Shown in pieces: positions 1 through 9,205 of a stretch of DNA of 64,000 nt; the first letter of the stretch is position 1, and each line of letters opens with the position of its first letter. Location of the stretch: NCBI RefSeq assembly GCF_029203305.1, contig NC_089463.1, positions 823,001 through 887,000 on the forward strand, written 5' to 3'. The stretch is from Yamadazyma tenuis. Its lineage: Eukaryota; Ascomycota; Pichiomycetes; Serinales; Debaryomycetaceae. Under the pieces are notes generated by a model. It had not been told where the DNA came from. It did not search any database and was given only the letters and a program-made list of their open reading frames with translations. The translations under genes and the position numbers were made by a program.

Positions 1-2324
1 TGTGGGGCAATATCTGCAGTAGCAGGCTTGTCAACAACTTTCAAGTCCCCAAGAGTAGCAAATTCGACTGATACGTTTCTTAAAGTGGTTGTTGTTTGGT
101 TGACCAACAAGACATCTAATACCACGTCATATTGGTGGACAGTAAGGAATGCTTCAGCATATACTGGGTCACTGAAACCAGTTAATTGAATGATCTTACT
201 CAATTTAGAAGAAACTAAGTCCTTTTTGATGTCGCTCGTTGAAAGGCCATTGACTTCGTCATCCAAGTTTTTGGTAGCAATACCTCCGTTTTTATCAAAT
301 TGTCTGAACAAAATAGCTTCATCGACTTGTTCAGCGTTGGCATGTAAATCCTTAGCAACTTCTTCCGCCTTCTTCAACTCGGACTCTCTGACTTGTGATT
401 TGAATGCATCCTTGGTATCATCCAAAAATCCTCTTTGAATAACTTCAGCATCCTTTTCATCATTCAAATATTTGATGTAAGAAAAGATTCTGTCAGCCGA
501 ATCTTCATCAATCTTTTTAGCCACATACTTAGATTCACCAACTCTTAAAATGGACACCATCGTCAACAAGGCTTCCGCCTTCAAACCGTTCAACAACTTC
601 TGTGCCACATCCAATCTTTGTAATCTCAAGATCAACTTGACTAAGGTGGAACACAAAACTGCAGCTAAATAGAAGTCACCACTCAATATGAGCTTTCGAA
701 TAGCTGGTTTATCTTCAGATTCCTCAGGAGATGTGCTTTCTGCAGTGAAGGCATTTTCAGTGGCATAAGTACCATCGGGCAATACAACAGGTCCTTTCTT
801 GTGAGTTTTAGTATCGTCAGAATCTGCTTCTGCTTCAGTCGATTTCGGTTCAACGGCTCTCTTTTCACTGGCCAAGATTGGAACTTCTCCAACTCCATTT
901 CTGATATACTTCCAGGCATCTTGGATCAAACTCTCCTCCAAGCAATATTCACCAATGATCCACAAAGCTCCCCGAAGGACCTTTCCACTCTTCGAATCAG
1001 GTAAAGTGGCAATCAATCCTTTAATAATGTTTGGTCTTAAATCTGGGAACTTTTCCACAACCTCTTTGACAAAAGTAATTACTTCATAAGCAGCAGAAGT
1101 GTTCAATTCCTTCATTGATTCTAACAACAAGTCAACCACATTGGCTGCAACTTCAACAAACTTGATGGCCAACTGGTGGATGGCATTGATTAAAGTTTGT
1201 CTGTATTCTGAGGACTTATCTTCGTCGGAAGTACTGGTTGCTTGTAATTCTTTCTTCAACAACTTGACAACATCTTCGACATTTCTGCTGGTGACGAATT
1301 GCAAAGTAACAGCCAAGGCCTTCTTACGAACATCAAGGTCTTGCGAAGACAACACTCTTAAGACTTCCAAAGACAATTCTTGTAAAACACCGGGATGCTG
1401 TTTGTTCAATTCATTGATTCTTTCCAAAGTGATTATCTTGACATTATTGTCAGTTTCCTTGTTAGCCAATTCAACAAACTTACTTCCCGCTAATAAAATA
1501 GATTGGGAATTGTTAGATAAAACAGTCAAAGTGGTAGCAGCTTCATATACAACAATATTGCTTGAACTTTCAATCAATTCAGAGATCAAAGTGGTGTATT
1601 GAGGTCTTAAGTTAGTATTTTTGACCGAGTCCTTTCTGATAAATTCAATGAAAGCTAATTGTAATAACGGATCTAAGGTGTCAATGATTTGAATATTATC
1701 CTGAATGTATTGTAAAGCCGCTTCACGGTTCAAGTCTCCAAGACAAACAAAAGCATTTCTCTTACAAACAGAATCAGTTTCGTTGTACAAGAATCCATAG
1801 ATTTCATCGGCTACATCTGGAACTAAATGTTCCGACACTTTGTAAATAGAATGCAATGCAAAAACAGCATTCTTTCTGACGTAGGCATGTCTGTGTGTAA
1901 GACATTGCCTGACATTTGGAACCAAGGTTTCCAACAACTCTGCTTCCTTCAACTTGCCCAAGAATCTGAGAGTATTACCTCTAATGAATTCGTTTGGATG
2001 TTTTAAATCCCTTTGGATAGCGTTACACACCAAAATCATTTCTTGTCTTAACTTTCCGTCTTCGGCAAGTTTAGGACATACTTCCCAGTAAAAGTACAAG
2101 AGCTTTTTGAGCTCCTTATTTTTGGAAGGCATAATGAATCTGATGATATGCATCAACAAATCGGGCATTGGATCACCATTGATGATGGTAATAAGAATTC
2201 TCTTCATGGCTTCAATTTTGGCATCATCTTTGCCCTTTTCCAACAAATTTTTAAACTCATTGACCGACGTCTTCGTAGTCGCCGAGTTTGGGTCGTATAC
2301 AAGCGTATAGCTAGGGTTGGACAT
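1..2324 (-). CDS. SEC26: Coatomer subunit beta (beta-COP), 3'-truncated by window edge
   Basis: Beta-COP is a core subunit of the COPI coat that drives Golgi-to-ER and intra-Golgi retrograde transport. The reading frame starts at the ATG read leftwards from 2324 (MSNPSYTLVYDPNSATT) and stays open to the window edge, giving about 774 codons of a protein that is usually about 970 residues. The visible part is adaptin-like HEAT/armadillo solenoid, with family-typical stretches such as KNKELKKLLYFYWEVCPKL, HPNEFIRGNTLRFLGKL and RHAYVRKNAVFALHSIY. The C-terminal appendage lies outside the window. The next gene, at 2800-4617, is on the same strand, and the 475 bp between them would hold the SEC26 promoter. 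Identity is secure; only the C-terminus is unseen. Confidence 0.93.
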   Translation of the reverse strand, partial: MSNPSYTLVYDPNSATTKTSVNEFKNLLEKGKDDAKIEAMKRILITIINGDPMPDLLMHIIRFIMPSKNKELKKLLYFYWEVCPKLAEDGKLRQEMILVCNAIQRDLKHPNEFIRGNTLRFLGKLKEAELLETLVPNVRQCLTHRHAYVRKNAVFALHSIYKVSEHLVPDVADEIYGFLYNETDSVCKRNAFVCLGDLNREAALQYIQDNIQIIDTLDPLLQLAFIEFIRKDSVKNTNLRPQYTTLISELIESSSNIVVYEAATTLTVLSNNSQSILLAGSKFVELANKETDNNVKIITLERINELNKQHPGVLQELSLEVLRVLSSQDLDVRKKALAVTLQFVTSRNVEDVVKLLKKELQATSTSDEDKSSEYRQTLINAIHQLAIKFVEVAANVVDLLLESMKELNTSAAYEVITFVKEVVEKFPDLRPNIIKGLIATLPDSKSGKVLRGALWIIGEYCLEESLIQDAWKYIRNGVGEVPILASEKRAVEPKSTEAEADSDDTKTHKKGPVVLPDGTYATENAFTAESTSPEESEDKPAIRKLILSGDFYLAAVLCSTLVKLILRLQRLDVAQKLLNGLKAEALLTMVSILRVGESKYVAKKIDEDSADRIFSYIKYLNDEKDAEVIQRGFLDDTKDAFKSQVRESELKKAEEVAKDLHANAEQVDEAILFRQFDKNGGIATKNLDDEVNGLSTSDIKKDLVSSKLSKIIQLTGFSDPVYAEAFLTVHQYDVVLDVLLVNQTTTTLRNVSVEFATLGDLKVVDKPATADIAP

Positions 2325-2799
2325 GGCTGAAATTGTTAGTACAGTTTTACAGTATATGCAAGTGACCGGTTTTTCACCACAGCGAACATCAATGATCTTG
2401 AGGACAATCAGGACAATTTGAAATAGTTTACTGGATATTCGTAGTGTGCACATCCAGACCTATTTGTTTGAATGCTTGGAGTAACGTCAGAAGCCCAAAA
2501 ATGTGGACAAGGTACATACCTTATGTGTGAGCTCTAGTAAAGTGTTGATGTTTATTCGACGTGTTTTAAATGAGCGGTGCGCAAGATGGTTTGTGCACGC
2601 TTTCTTCCATAGAGGTACACCTAGGCAATGTTGAAGTGAATGGTTCTACACTGGGAGAACATTAATCTCTGATGTGTACGGTGGGGTATGTAGCGACACA
2701 CCTACAATAATGTACAGCCTTGTTTTGGGAAAAAGCGCTTGGAAGAGCAATTTTACAAGTACTTTGATTCGTTATTTGGGTATTAAATAGACTCATTAA
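2325..2799. other. Intergenic, SEC26 promoter region
   Basis: This 475-bp stretch separates the SEC26 start codon from the stop of the next minus-strand gene. I see no ORF with protein-like composition, no tRNA and no clear repeat in it. Confidence 0.5.
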
Positions 2800-4617
2800 C
2801 TAATCGCTATCACTGGCATCAGGATTGGCCAATACCAACATAGGCTGGCTTTTTTCAACTTCATAATTAAGTTCCTCGGTGTTGTCTTCATCAAACTTTT
2901 CATCCGTGTCACCTTCCTCAAACTCCTCCGTGTACTTGTAGGCCCGGTGTTGGTAAAAACCATTCCCACAAACATCAGATATACTACCCGAAGAGCTTGA
3001 GGAAATGGAAGATTGACGAGTAGACCGCCGTGATACACTGGCAGACCGTATAGACACATTTGTGGAAGGAGTCTTGGATTGGGTTGAGTTATCGGTGATG
3101 GTCCGCGATAATGAGATTTTGCTATCGAAGGAAGCAGCACCAGGAGTCAGAACAAAAGTGGAGACCGACCTTTGAGTAGGGGTTGATTGTGCTGTCTCTG
3201 GGATAGAGTCATTGATGGGAGCCTTGGCTATACTTGCTTTTCTTCCGAAATTGATGGAGATATCATCTCTATCATCCACTTCTGCTGCCAACAATCTTGG
3301 AGCCAAGTGTCCATGCTTTAATTCCACCCCTGTACCCTTTTTTAGTTTACTTTGAGATACGCCTCCAACTAGCCTCATATATTTGGAGTTGCTGGTTGTG
3401 TATGTGTTTTTCTTATCCAATGGCATAATACCAGTTGGTAGCTTCCATTTACCAGGACCTGTTTCATTGTAAGCAGTTCCAGCACTTTTTCTTACGCTTA
3501 AAACATAATTGGATCTCTCGCCTTCACCCGGGCGTAAGTCAAAAGTCTTTTTGAGGGTAGCCAAGTTGACATTCTTTGAAGAACTTGATGACCAAATTGA
3601 ACTTAACGAGCTCAGTTTACGATGGTTTCTCATATTAGGAATTGAGTTGTTCAAGTTACTGGCAGATGAGTTACGAAACGAGTCGTTTGTCATGTTTATG
3701 ATGGGAGTAGAAATCAATGGTTTCAATGGAACCAGCTTGGTGGTGTTGGTGGTAGTCTGAGAGGGTGTTCGGGAGGATTTGTGTGGTGAACTGTATATTC
3801 CCGAACCAGTTTGAGCTGTTAGTTGTGGAGAATCACTCGTCGAATTCGAACTGGAGATATACGAATCATTATACGAAATGCTCGTGGGAGACGGGGCAAT
3901 TGGAGAATCCATAGGGTATGGTGCCCCAATAATAGGAGGAGGTGCTGATGTATTGTTACGACTACCAACCAGTTGAGACGAGTCGGAGTATTGGGCATGA
4001 AGCGAATAACGAGGATTTGGTGATATTGCAATGTCCGGTTCTGACTCGGTATCATCATTTTCTGGGTACGTGCTGCTAGTTCCGCTGAAACTGAAACTTC
4101 CAGTACTAGCATAAGTCAAAGGTTTGGGCCCCATGGGTCTGGCAGTATTGAGCGGGCTCATTTCTTCAAAACTGTTGGGACTGACACTTCGATCACCGTA
4201 GATAGAATTAGAACCATGGATATGTTCGTTGGTGCTAGCAACATTCACTTGGTCAAGCTCGTTTTCCAAGTGGTTGATTATATTATTGAAGTGGTCGTCA
4301 TCTTGTTTACTTTTCTTTACTGCACTAGGTCCACGAGACCCTCCGGTAAAGTCTCTGATGCTGTTGGCACTTGGTGAAGGTAATGATGGGTCATCAAAGT
4401 CGAGTGGTGGAGGAGGCTTTTTTCTGAGTCTGGCCGAGTGACTGGCCATGCTCGTAGGAGAGCTGGTGCGATTCTCTTCGTGGTCTAGTGACTGTAGGTT
4501 GAATGAGAAGCGGGAGGAGGTACCTCTAACATTGAAAGGCTCTGATGTAAGTGGAGACTTTGGTAGCGGTTGAGGAATATATGAGGACTTGGGACGATCC
4601 AGATCTAGGAGACCCAT
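2800..4617 (-). CDS. Serine-rich, largely disordered protein of unknown function
   Basis: A 605-residue frame begins at a clean ATG (4617). Composition is dominated by Ser, Pro, Thr and Asn, so most of it should be disordered: there is a KKPPPPLDF patch near residue 67, many SP/TP sites and poly-Ser runs near residues 340-348. One less-biased block, residues about 353-450, contains LRPGEGERSNYVLSVRKSAG followed by a GPGKWKLPTG segment and looks like the conserved core. The C-terminus (about 545-605) is acidic, ending in DASDSD. This architecture is common in yeast polarity or signalling scaffolds with CDK-type phosphosites, but I do not recognise the family. It is a real gene by length, lack of stops and codon use. 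It lies in tandem with SEC26. Confidence 0.75.
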   Translation of the reverse strand: MGLLDLDRPKSSYIPQPLPKSPLTSEPFNVRGTSSRFSFNLQSLDHEENRTSSPTSMASHSARLRKKPPPPLDFDDPSLPSPSANSIRDFTGGSRGPSAVKKSKQDDDHFNNIINHLENELDQVNVASTNEHIHGSNSIYGDRSVSPNSFEEMSPLNTARPMGPKPLTYASTGSFSFSGTSSTYPENDDTESEPDIAISPNPRYSLHAQYSDSSQLVGSRNNTSAPPPIIGAPYPMDSPIAPSPTSISYNDSYISSSNSTSDSPQLTAQTGSGIYSSPHKSSRTPSQTTTNTTKLVPLKPLISTPIINMTNDSFRNSSASNLNNSIPNMRNHRKLSSLSSIWSSSSSKNVNLATLKKTFDLRPGEGERSNYVLSVRKSAGTAYNETGPGKWKLPTGIMPLDKKNTYTTSNSKYMRLVGGVSQSKLKKGTGVELKHGHLAPRLLAAEVDDRDDISINFGRKASIAKAPINDSIPETAQSTPTQRSVSTFVLTPGAASFDSKISLSRTITDNSTQSKTPSTNVSIRSASVSRRSTRQSSISSSSSGSISDVCGNGFYQHRAYKYTEEFEEGDTDEKFDEDNTEELNYEVEKSQPMLVLANPDASDSD

Positions 4618-4966
4618 GTTGTCAGCTAGCGGTATTTAGATAAACAGTGGTGTGCAACGTTGGTGCAGCGGTTTTTGAGCCTATAAGGGTGTGGAAAGCT
4701 ACCTTTTACAAAGCGTGAATAGTTAAACGGTTGGATTTTTGAAACGGTCGCGCAAATACTAGATAGTTTATATTTGTGAAATCAAAGTACCACCCGGTAA
4801 GAGACTCATACGAGACGTAGAACAATACGGCGTGTTAAGGATCTCACTTGTGTGGCGATTGTTCTGTGAGTTTGGGATTTCCTTCAATTATTTTCATGTT
4901 CAATGATGTTCTAATATACATATGGTACAAGTTAAAGTTGCAGACACCTCACACAATGCAAATGAT
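4618..4966. other. Intergenic spacer
   Basis: This 349-bp stretch, AT-rich in its middle, lies upstream of the 605-residue gene and downstream of the small 4967-5344 ORF. No gene or repeat is apparent. A single CAGACAC heptamer occurs at 4941-4947. Confidence 0.4.
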
Positions 4967-5344
4967 TCATTCTGGACCCCGTAACAAAGGATCTCCCAAG
5001 CCTACGGCCAGTGTGTCATGATGATCACCCTGGCCAGGGCCATGCATATAACCACAAGGACACTCTTTTTGGATTCCAAGGGAATTGTTGTCAGTTTCAG
5101 GATCCACAATTGACTCAGTAGGAATCGGTATGTCGATGGCCATGCAATCGTCTGTCATTTGTGTTATGTTCATGGCAGTGGTATTGACTGGTCTCGGCTC
5201 CATTTTTCTCTTCTTCGAAGAAGGCTGCAAGTGTGCTTTGAAAAGGTCTGACCGCACCTTCGGCTGGAGAATTACCACAGTATTGTCCTTATAGCCCCAA
5301 GGAACATTTTCCTGTGCTCTAGAGATAACCCAAGTTTCTGGCAT
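4967..5344 (-). CDS. Small hypothetical protein, 125 aa
   Basis: The frame opens with a true ATG at 5344 and reads MPETWVISRAQENVPWGYKD, a globular-looking start. It continues with a basic KKRKMEPRP patch near residue 45 that could be a nuclear localisation signal. The C-terminal third contains ECPCGYMHG followed by GDHHD, two cysteines and three histidines packed closely enough to suggest metal binding. It is divergent from SEC9, with 181 bp between the start codons. I do not recognise the family. The ORF is long enough and compositionally natural enough to be real, but a chance ORF cannot be excluded. Confidence 0.45.
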   Translation of the reverse strand: MPETWVISRAQENVPWGYKDNTVVILQPKVRSDLFKAHLQPSSKKRKMEPRPVNTTAMNITQMTDDCMAIDIPIPTESIVDPETDNNSLGIQKECPCGYMHGPGQGDHHDTLAVGLGDPLLRGPE

Positions 5345-5525
5345 GCTGAATACTAAAGAGTGCTGGTGCTAGCAGTGAAGTCTTCGCGGACCAAAGTCGT
5401 TCGCAGTGCACCATTTGCACTTGGCACCGCATGGGACAGTTTAGGTGCGGCGTGCACCCACCGCAAGATCATGCTCGCTGAGCCTTCTGTATCATTTGCC
5501 TCACAAAACCAGATCACAACTAACT

Positions 5526-6914
5526 ATGGGGATAAAAAGCGTATTCAAAAAGAAAGAACCAACCGAAGATGAAATCAGAGACCACTTGGCCCTGAGAGGT
5601 ATCACATCCAAGTCCACCGCCGGAGGTTTTGCCGGACGAGAAGAAAAGTTTGGTGCATTTAAAGAGTATGCCCAAACAAGAGCCAGCCAGAAATCGGCAA
5701 TTCGTCCTGTGAACCCATATGCCAACTTGAATGGTAACGCAGCGGGCGGTGGCCAAAACGCTGGTTCCAACCCATACGCCGAGGTGCCACCCCAAGGTGT
5801 TAACCCTTATGGCCTCAACGGCTCTTCTTCATTAAGTCTGAACCCTTCCTCACAAAATGGTTTAGCCGCTCCATCTGACCCTTACGCCCAGCGACCCCGG
5901 CAGGGTTTGCAGAGCCTGTCGCTGCGTCCACCATCATCGCTGGTTCCAGATCCGTACGCTCGTTCTACACGTTCGTCGACATCTTCCCCTGATCCCTACG
6001 CTCGTTCAACCCGCACCTCGACTCGTCAACGGGACTTTGACGAAGAATCCTTGGACCTCAATGCCATTCCAAGTAACACAATGTACCAAAACGCCAGAAG
6101 GCCTACCAAGAAGGCGGTGGCTCTTGATGATGCTACAATCGACTTGAACGAACTACCTGAAGAAGACGACCTAAACGTGGTGCTAGACGAAGAGTTACCA
6201 GAACAAGAACAAGTCAATTCGGAAGACGAAGAAGTTGAAGGCATTAAACAGGATATCCGATTCATCAAGCAAGAGTCGACGGCTCTGACCAGAAACACAT
6301 TAAGAATGGCACAAGAAGCTGATGCTTCAGGTACTAATACTTTGGGGGTATTGGGATCTCAAAGTGAACGATTATACAATGCTGAACAGAACTTGAATCT
6401 TGCCGATACTCAAACCAAAATTGGAGAAGAGAAGATCAAGCAGGTGCAGAGGTTGAACCGGTCGATTTTCATTCCAGCCAGTGGGAACCCCTTCAATAAG
6501 AAGTCAAGGTTAAGACTGCAAGAACAAAGACTTAAAACCGAAAAGGAGCATGAGAAGTACATGCGGGACTCTAATAGGAAGAACATGTATGAGAGTGAAC
6601 AAAGAATCAAGCAAGGAATTACTCAAAATGCTTCTGGTTCCGAATTACATCAGAAGTATCGTGGAGAAAAGAATCTTGCAAGTGCCCAACGGTACCAATT
6701 CGAAAACGATTCGGAGGATGATGAAATGGAGAAGGAAATTGCCAGTAACTTGGAACAAATTGCCTTGTATTCGAAGAAGTTGCGTAATACTGCCAACACC
6801 ATGGGTCAAGAAGTAGATAGCCAGAACGACCGGTTGAGGAAGATTGAAGAAGATGCGGATCGGTTGGATATCAATGTGCACTTGAACAACACTCGGTTGA
6901 GTAACATCCGCTGA
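5526..6914 (+). CDS. SEC9: Plasma-membrane t-SNARE Sec9 (SNAP-25 family)
   Basis: Sec9 supplies two helices to the exocytic SNARE complex with Sso and Snc proteins at the plasma membrane. The ATG at 5526 (MGIKSVFKKKEP) was chosen because yeast Sec9 proteins begin with this pattern; the upstream in-frame extension from 5445 starts with GTG and looks like leader sequence. The product is 462 residues. The N-terminal half is a disordered linker carrying repeated Asn/Asp-Pro-Tyr motifs (NPYANL, NPYAEV, NPYGLN, DPYAQR and DPYARSTR twice). The first SNARE motif starts near residue 245 (NTLRMAQEADASGTNTLG) and the second covers roughly residues 395-460, ending DINVHLNNTRLSNIR. The CTG at 6285-6287 falls where other Sec9 proteins have Ser, supporting the altered CUG code. 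Confidence 0.95.
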   Translation: MGIKSVFKKKEPTEDEIRDHLALRGITSKSTAGGFAGREEKFGAFKEYAQTRASQKSAIRPVNPYANLNGNAAGGGQNAGSNPYAEVPPQGVNPYGLNGSSSLSLNPSSQNGLAAPSDPYAQRPRQGLQSLSLRPPSSLVPDPYARSTRSSTSSPDPYARSTRTSTRQRDFDEESLDLNAIPSNTMYQNARRPTKKAVALDDATIDLNELPEEDDLNVVLDEELPEQEQVNSEDEEVEGIKQDIRFIKQESTALTRNTLRMAQEADASGTNTLGVLGSQSERLYNAEQNLNLADTQTKIGEEKIKQVQRLNRSIFIPASGNPFNKKSRLRLQEQRLKTEKEHEKYMRDSNRKNMYESEQRIKQGITQNASGSELHQKYRGEKNLASAQRYQFENDSEDDEMEKEIASNLEQIALYSKKLRNTANTMGQEVDSQNDRLRKIEEDADRLDINVHLNNTRLSNIR

Positions 6915-7280
6915 AGTACATCGCCAAGACCATGAAAGAGGTTATAATGTTAGATAGAACCATGAATTAATAATTTAATTGAACCCACTCACGTAGTGTC
7001 CTTCCCCAGAATTCCGAAGATTTGAGATCATGACGTAATGAGTTGTTAACAATTACTTTCACAATTCCACCATTCGTCTATTCTCCGCTAGTGTACACAC
7101 TATTTGACAGTACCATGCCTTCATATCGCCTTCCAGAAACCGTTTTCCATAGTTTCCTAATATTGAAACTGTTGCTTGTAATGGGCCAGGATACAGCCAC
7201 CGCACGACCCCTGTTTCCAGGCACATCCCCACGCATATCTCGCGAGACCCCCACCTCAATAAAATACATCCACCTACAAA
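6915..7280. other. Intergenic, transporter promoter region
   Basis: 366 bp between SEC9 and the MFS gene. A C-rich patch (gagaccccca) lies about 35 bp before the transporter ATG and could be a Mig1- or STRE-like element, but no site is clear enough to call. Confidence 0.35.
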
Positions 7281-9146
7281 ATGGAAACGAGTGAACAGAC
7301 TCATCACCACATCCAGATTAAAGACTCGTTCCTTGTGGGACGAGCTCTTCTCAACTTCACCTCCATCTTTGTGTCCTTGGGGGTATTTTTATTTGGATTC
7401 GAACAAGGACTCATGTCTTCGCTTTTGACCAATAAGTATTTCCAAGACTATTTCCACCATCCCAAGCCCGCCGAGATTGGAACCATGATCGCCATCCTCG
7501 AGATTGGGGCTTTGATCTCGTCGTTTGTGGCCGGGAAGGTGGGCGACAAGATTGGCCGTAGAAAGACCATTCGGTATGGGGCCCTCATCTTTGTCATTGG
7601 AGGAACCATACAAGCTGGATCAGTATCGATCTGGAACCTATCGCTAGGACGGTTGATTGGTGGTATTGCCATTGGGTTTTTGACCACCATCATTCCTTGT
7701 TACCAGCTGGAAATTTCACCTCCTGACGATAGAGGATTCTATGCGTGCTTAGAATTCACCGGGAATATTATTGGGTATGCTACAAGTATCTGGGTGGATT
7801 ATGGTTTCAGTTACTTGGATAATGATTGGTCCTGGAGATCTCCTTTAGTGGTGCAGTGTGTGGTGGGACTTTTGTTATTTTTGGGGACGTTTGTGATTGT
7901 GGAAACTCCAAGATGGTTGCTCGACAAAAACCATGATTTGGAAGGGTTGATTGTGATTGCAGACTTATACGCCGATGGAGATGTGGAGGATATAAGAGCC
8001 AAAGACGAGTACAGAAACATCAAGGAAAATATATTAATTGCCCGAGTTGAAGGTGGTGAACGGTCTTATCGGTATATGTTGAACCGATATGCCAAACGAT
8101 TGTCAGTAGCCTGTTTTTCCCAGATGTTTGCCCAGATGAACGGTATCAACATCGTCAGTTACTATGCTCCTATGATCTTTGAGTCTGCCGGTTGGGTGGG
8201 CCGTCTGGCAATATTGATGACGGGTGTAAATGCCGTTATCTATGTGCTTTCTACAATTCCTCCTTGGTGGTTAGTAGATGGTTGGGGTAGAAAACCGTTG
8301 CTCATGACGGGTTCGGTAGTGATGTTTGTTCCGTTATTGGTCATCTCTCTCTCATTGTTGGTGGATAATGAGTATACTCCCACGACTGTGGTGGTGTGTG
8401 TTTTCACCTACAACGCTGCATTTGGTGCAAGTTGGGGACCAATTCCTTGGATGATGAATGAAGTGTTACCTAATTCAGTTAGATCCAAGGGAGCAGCCCT
8501 TCTGACTGCTACAAACTGGTTCTTCAATTTTGTTGTTGGAGAAATGACCCCTATATTATTGGACTTGATAACTTGGAAAACTTATTTGATTCCTGCTGGC
8601 TCATGTGTTTTATCGTTCTTCTGTGTATTCTTTCTTTTCCCAGAAACAAAGGGCTTGACCCTAGAGGATATGGGATCAGTGTTTGATGATTCTTCGTCAA
8701 TTTTCTCCTTCCACTCATCTGGAAATGCTGGTGGATATGGGGCTGTTGATGAATCTCGGAGAGCTAGTGTTTCAGTAGATAACCAGATGTCTGAATCTTT
8801 CCGCCACAACGCTGCTGCCATTGCTAGAAACCCTGCTTTAATGAAACCTGATTTCGATGGTATCATCACTGGCACCCCTCCCCCACCTCAAATTCCTTAT
8901 CAAAATGCCTCCACCGCCAGTTTGAAGCCAGTGAAGTCTGATATGTCTTCTGCCACCTCTTTGGACGGTATTGCTCCTTTAGACTCAAACTTTTCTCCTC
9001 AGGAAATTGAACCTCCAACTTTTTACGAGGTTTATCAATATAAGGTGAACGAATTGAGGAAACCGGGCGTGATCTCACAATTGTTGAGCTTTGTATTTAG
9101 TGAAAAGAACTCATCTGATGACGAGAGTCGCCTTTTGAGCCGATAA
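7281..9146 (+). CDS. MFS sugar-porter-family transporter
   Basis: A 621-residue member of the major facilitator superfamily, sugar porter family. Twelve hydrophobic segments run from about residue 24 to 460. Family signatures are visible: GKVGDKIGRRKT in the loop after TM2, PRWLLDK after TM6, QMNGINIVSYYAP at the start of the second half, WGRKPLL between TM8 and TM9, and PETKGLTLEDM after TM12. The usual N-terminal GYD motif is replaced by FGFEQGLMSS. A cytosolic tail of about 140 residues, rich in Ser, Pro and Asn, follows the last helix, longer than in typical hexose carriers. It most resembles the large HGT-type group of CUG-clade yeasts. Substrate cannot be assigned; hexose, pentose, polyol or a sensor-like role are all possible. 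Start is the first ATG, 366 bp after SEC9. Confidence 0.85.
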   Translation: METSEQTHHHIQIKDSFLVGRALLNFTSIFVSLGVFLFGFEQGLMSSLLTNKYFQDYFHHPKPAEIGTMIAILEIGALISSFVAGKVGDKIGRRKTIRYGALIFVIGGTIQAGSVSIWNLSLGRLIGGIAIGFLTTIIPCYQLEISPPDDRGFYACLEFTGNIIGYATSIWVDYGFSYLDNDWSWRSPLVVQCVVGLLLFLGTFVIVETPRWLLDKNHDLEGLIVIADLYADGDVEDIRAKDEYRNIKENILIARVEGGERSYRYMLNRYAKRLSVACFSQMFAQMNGINIVSYYAPMIFESAGWVGRLAILMTGVNAVIYVLSTIPPWWLVDGWGRKPLLMTGSVVMFVPLLVISLSLLVDNEYTPTTVVVCVFTYNAAFGASWGPIPWMMNEVLPNSVRSKGAALLTATNWFFNFVVGEMTPILLDLITWKTYLIPAGSCVLSFFCVFFLFPETKGLTLEDMGSVFDDSSSIFSFHSSGNAGGYGAVDESRRASVSVDNQMSESFRHNAAAIARNPALMKPDFDGIITGTPPPPQIPYQNASTASLKPVKSDMSSATSLDGIAPLDSNFSPQEIEPPTFYEVYQYKVNELRKPGVISQLLSFVFSEKNSSDDESRLLSR

Positions 9147-9205
9147 AAACAAATATTTTGCTCTCCTAAATATATATTTTAGACGAATCCTTCTTTCTAT
9201 TTAAT

